A DNA stretch of 64,000 bases, from NCBI RefSeq assembly GCF_014284335.1, contig NZ_JACOGF010000013.1:62001-126000 (forward strand), given 5' to 3'. The DNA is from Undibacterium hunanense. GTDB lineage: Bacteria > Pseudomonadota > Gammaproteobacteria > Burkholderiales > Burkholderiaceae_D. The notes beneath the pieces are model-generated. The model did no database searches. It was not told where the DNA came from and saw only the letters and a program-made list of their open reading frames with translations. Position 1 is the first letter of the stretch, and every line of letters begins with the position of its first letter. Below are positions 62,804 to 64,000 of this stretch, one piece after another. The translations under genes and the position numbers were made by a program.

Positions 62804-63343
62804 TTACTTCGTTTCGTTTTCGTTGATACGGCGTGCACCATTGAAACGTTTTTTCCAGTAAGCGATGTCCATGCTTTCTACACGAACCTGGCCACCGGCT
62901 GAAGGGGAGTGGATGAACTTGTTGTCACCCAGATAAATGCCTACATGTGAAAAGCCGCGTTTGAGTGTGTTATAAAAAACCAGATCGCCCGGCTGTAAAT
63001 CTTTTTGCTCTATCTGTTCACCAACACGGCTGATTTCTGCTGAGGTGCGGGGTAGATTGGCACCCAGTACATCCTTGAATACATAGCGTACAAAACCACT
63101 GCAATCCAGACCATTTTCCGGGGTGTTGCCACCGCGTTTGTAACGTATGCCCATCAAATCCATCGCTTTGACAGTCAGGTCAGAAGCACGTTGCTTGATT
63201 TCTTGCAGTTTCAGATAAGCGGTTGAAGATTCAGGGAAGGGATTGTCGGCGCTCCAGGCAGGGGGGACCGCTGCTGTGAGCAGCAATGTCGAGATAAGCA
63301 CTAATTTGGCTTTCCTTTTTTGACTGGAAACGTTTATTAGCAT
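62804..63343 (-). CDS. NlpC/P60 (C40) peptidoglycan hydrolase
   Basis: 179 residues, start at 63343 with AGGTG upstream. Signal peptide ~1-32. The catalytic Cys is in GLDCSGFVRYVF, the first His in FSHVGIYLGDN, and the second His in FIHSPSAGG, the complete Cys-His-His triad. Such enzymes cleave gamma-D-glutamyl-diaminopimelate bonds in the peptide stems of peptidoglycan. No SH3 or LysM binding domain is present; the length is that of a bare NlpC/P60 domain with a helical N-terminal extension. Confidence 0.93.
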   Translation of the reverse strand: MLINVSSQKRKAKLVLISTLLLTAAVPPAWSADNPFPESSTAYLKLQEIKQRASDLTVKAMDLMGIRYKRGGNTPENGLDCSGFVRYVFKDVLGANLPRTSAEISRVGEQIEQKDLQPGDLVFYNTLKRGFSHVGIYLGDNKFIHSPSAGGQVRVESMDIAYWKKRFNGARRINENETK

Positions 63344-63581
63344 CTTTGCACCTGGTTGGAAAAACCGGTCAACTGTAAGCGAACTTTAAAAAAATGTAAA
63401 CCATTCGCGGAAATTTCTGGTCTGCAATTATTACCAAATGTAATTGCTGCTGATTTGCTGTTAATTTATTTGTTGCTTGGTTTGTTTGTTGATTTGATAT
63501 CTGGAAATTGGTTAAAACTGTTTGTATACCTAAGCGCAATTGCTTGGCGTACAATCCGCTGACTTTATTTGAGAGGCAATT

Positions 63582-63989
63582 ATGCAAACAAAACCTGTGT
63601 TGACATTGGATGATGTTAAAAAGATCGCGGCCGCAGCAGAAGCAGAGGCCAAGGCGAATAACTGGGCAGTGGTCATTGCGATTGTGGATGATGGTGGCCA
63701 CTTGATGTGGTTGCAACGTCTGGATGGCGTGGCACCTATCTCTTCACACATTGCACCAGCGAAGGCGACTACAGCCGCCCTGGGCAAGCGTGAATCTAAA
63801 ATTTATGAAGATATTATCAATAATGGACGTTTTTCCTTCATGCGCGCGCCAAATCTGGATGGCATGCTGGAAGGCGGCGTGCCGATTTTTGCTGATGGAC
63901 ATTGCATAGGTGCAGTCGGTGTTTCTGGTGTGAAATCGGCGGAAGATGCGCAAATTGCCAAAGCTGGTATTGCTGCACTGGGCCTGTAA
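63582..63989 (+). CDS. GlcG/HbpS-like (DUF336) protein
   Basis: 135 residues. Recognised by VLTLDDVKKIAAAAEAEAKA, the central AIVDDGGHLMWLQRLDG, KATTAALGKRES, and the glycine-rich end GGVPIFADGHCIGAVGVSGV with an SAEDAQIAKAGI helix, the full GlcG/HbpS fold. Members bind haem or cobalamin-type compounds or have unknown metabolic roles; no signal peptide is present, so it is cytoplasmic here. GAGAGGC precedes the ATG. Confidence 0.9.
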   Translation: MQTKPVLTLDDVKKIAAAAEAEAKANNWAVVIAIVDDGGHLMWLQRLDGVAPISSHIAPAKATTAALGKRESKIYEDIINNGRFSFMRAPNLDGMLEGGVPIFADGHCIGAVGVSGVKSAEDAQIAKAGIAALGL

Positions 63990-64000
63990 TTTATATCAAC

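Noticed and set aside
1..64000. CRISPR arrays or cas genes
   Set aside because: No regularly spaced repeats with unique spacers and no Cas-like proteins were seen; the repeats found are short, adjacent or degenerate.

Overview
The window looks like the chromosome of a betaproteobacterium of the order Burkholderiales, most likely the family Oxalobacteraceae (an Undibacterium-like genome is my best guess). The gene order scpB-rluB-rimP-nusA-infB-rbfA-truB-typA at 30.1-41.8 kb and the protein sequences support this. The genus is inferred from general familiarity, not from a search. About half the window is ordinary core genome and half is accessory DNA.

Layout. (1) 0-9.3 kb is a patchwork of unrecognised genes and decayed pieces: an IS66 transposase remnant, a pseudogene with an in-frame stop, and a minus-strand module duplicated and partly broken. 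The module contains a cyclic-phosphate-processing receiver-like protein (cREC), a small protein of unknown function, a calcineurin-like phosphoesterase and a Rv2179c-like 3'-5' exoribonuclease. (2) 10.1-17.0 kb is a compact RiPP locus: HlyD adaptor, double-glycine precursor, radical SAM/SPASM maturase, secreted M61-like gluzincin and C39-peptidase ABC exporter. (3) 17.1-24.5 kb is a defence-like block: a HEPN (Ymh/TIGR02391-type) protein, a broken extra copy of the phosphoesterase, and a two-gene operon of a 1453-residue nuclease-STAND NTPase and a 481-residue partner with a 4-bp overlap. Degenerate repeats that look like an IS end follow it. (4) 25-29.5 kb holds a lipoprotein, a chemotaxis receptor and small genes. 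(5) 30.1-45.8 kb is the core cluster for chromosome condensation, ribosome maturation and translation, followed by transport and tRNA-modification genes. (6) 46-50.7 kb is another accessory stretch: a DUF4214 protein, a membrane-protein pair, two very small genes, a phage CII-like regulator, a truncated IS481 transposase and tRNA-His. (7) 50.7-64 kb is mostly core: Spy-like protein, dusA, three tandem Crp/Fnr paralogues, a degenerate response regulator, an Nramp-like carrier, a Sel1 lipoprotein, a periplasmic nucleotidase, a patatin, an NlpC/P60 hydrolase and a GlcG/HbpS-like protein.

How the genes fit together. The RiPP genes form a self-contained pathway: the maturase modifies the repeated core of the precursor, the C39 exporter cuts after Gly-Gly, and the adaptor carries the product across the envelope. 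The duplicated cREC/phosphoesterase/exoribonuclease genes suggest RNA end processing or RNA damage handling. The HEPN gene and the nuclease-STAND operon nearby make the left third of the window a plausible conflict or defence island. The three best candidates for something undescribed are the nuclease-STAND operon with its unrecognised partner, the RiPP with periodic aromatic-X-Gln repeats, and the cREC module whose two copies have decayed in complementary ways.
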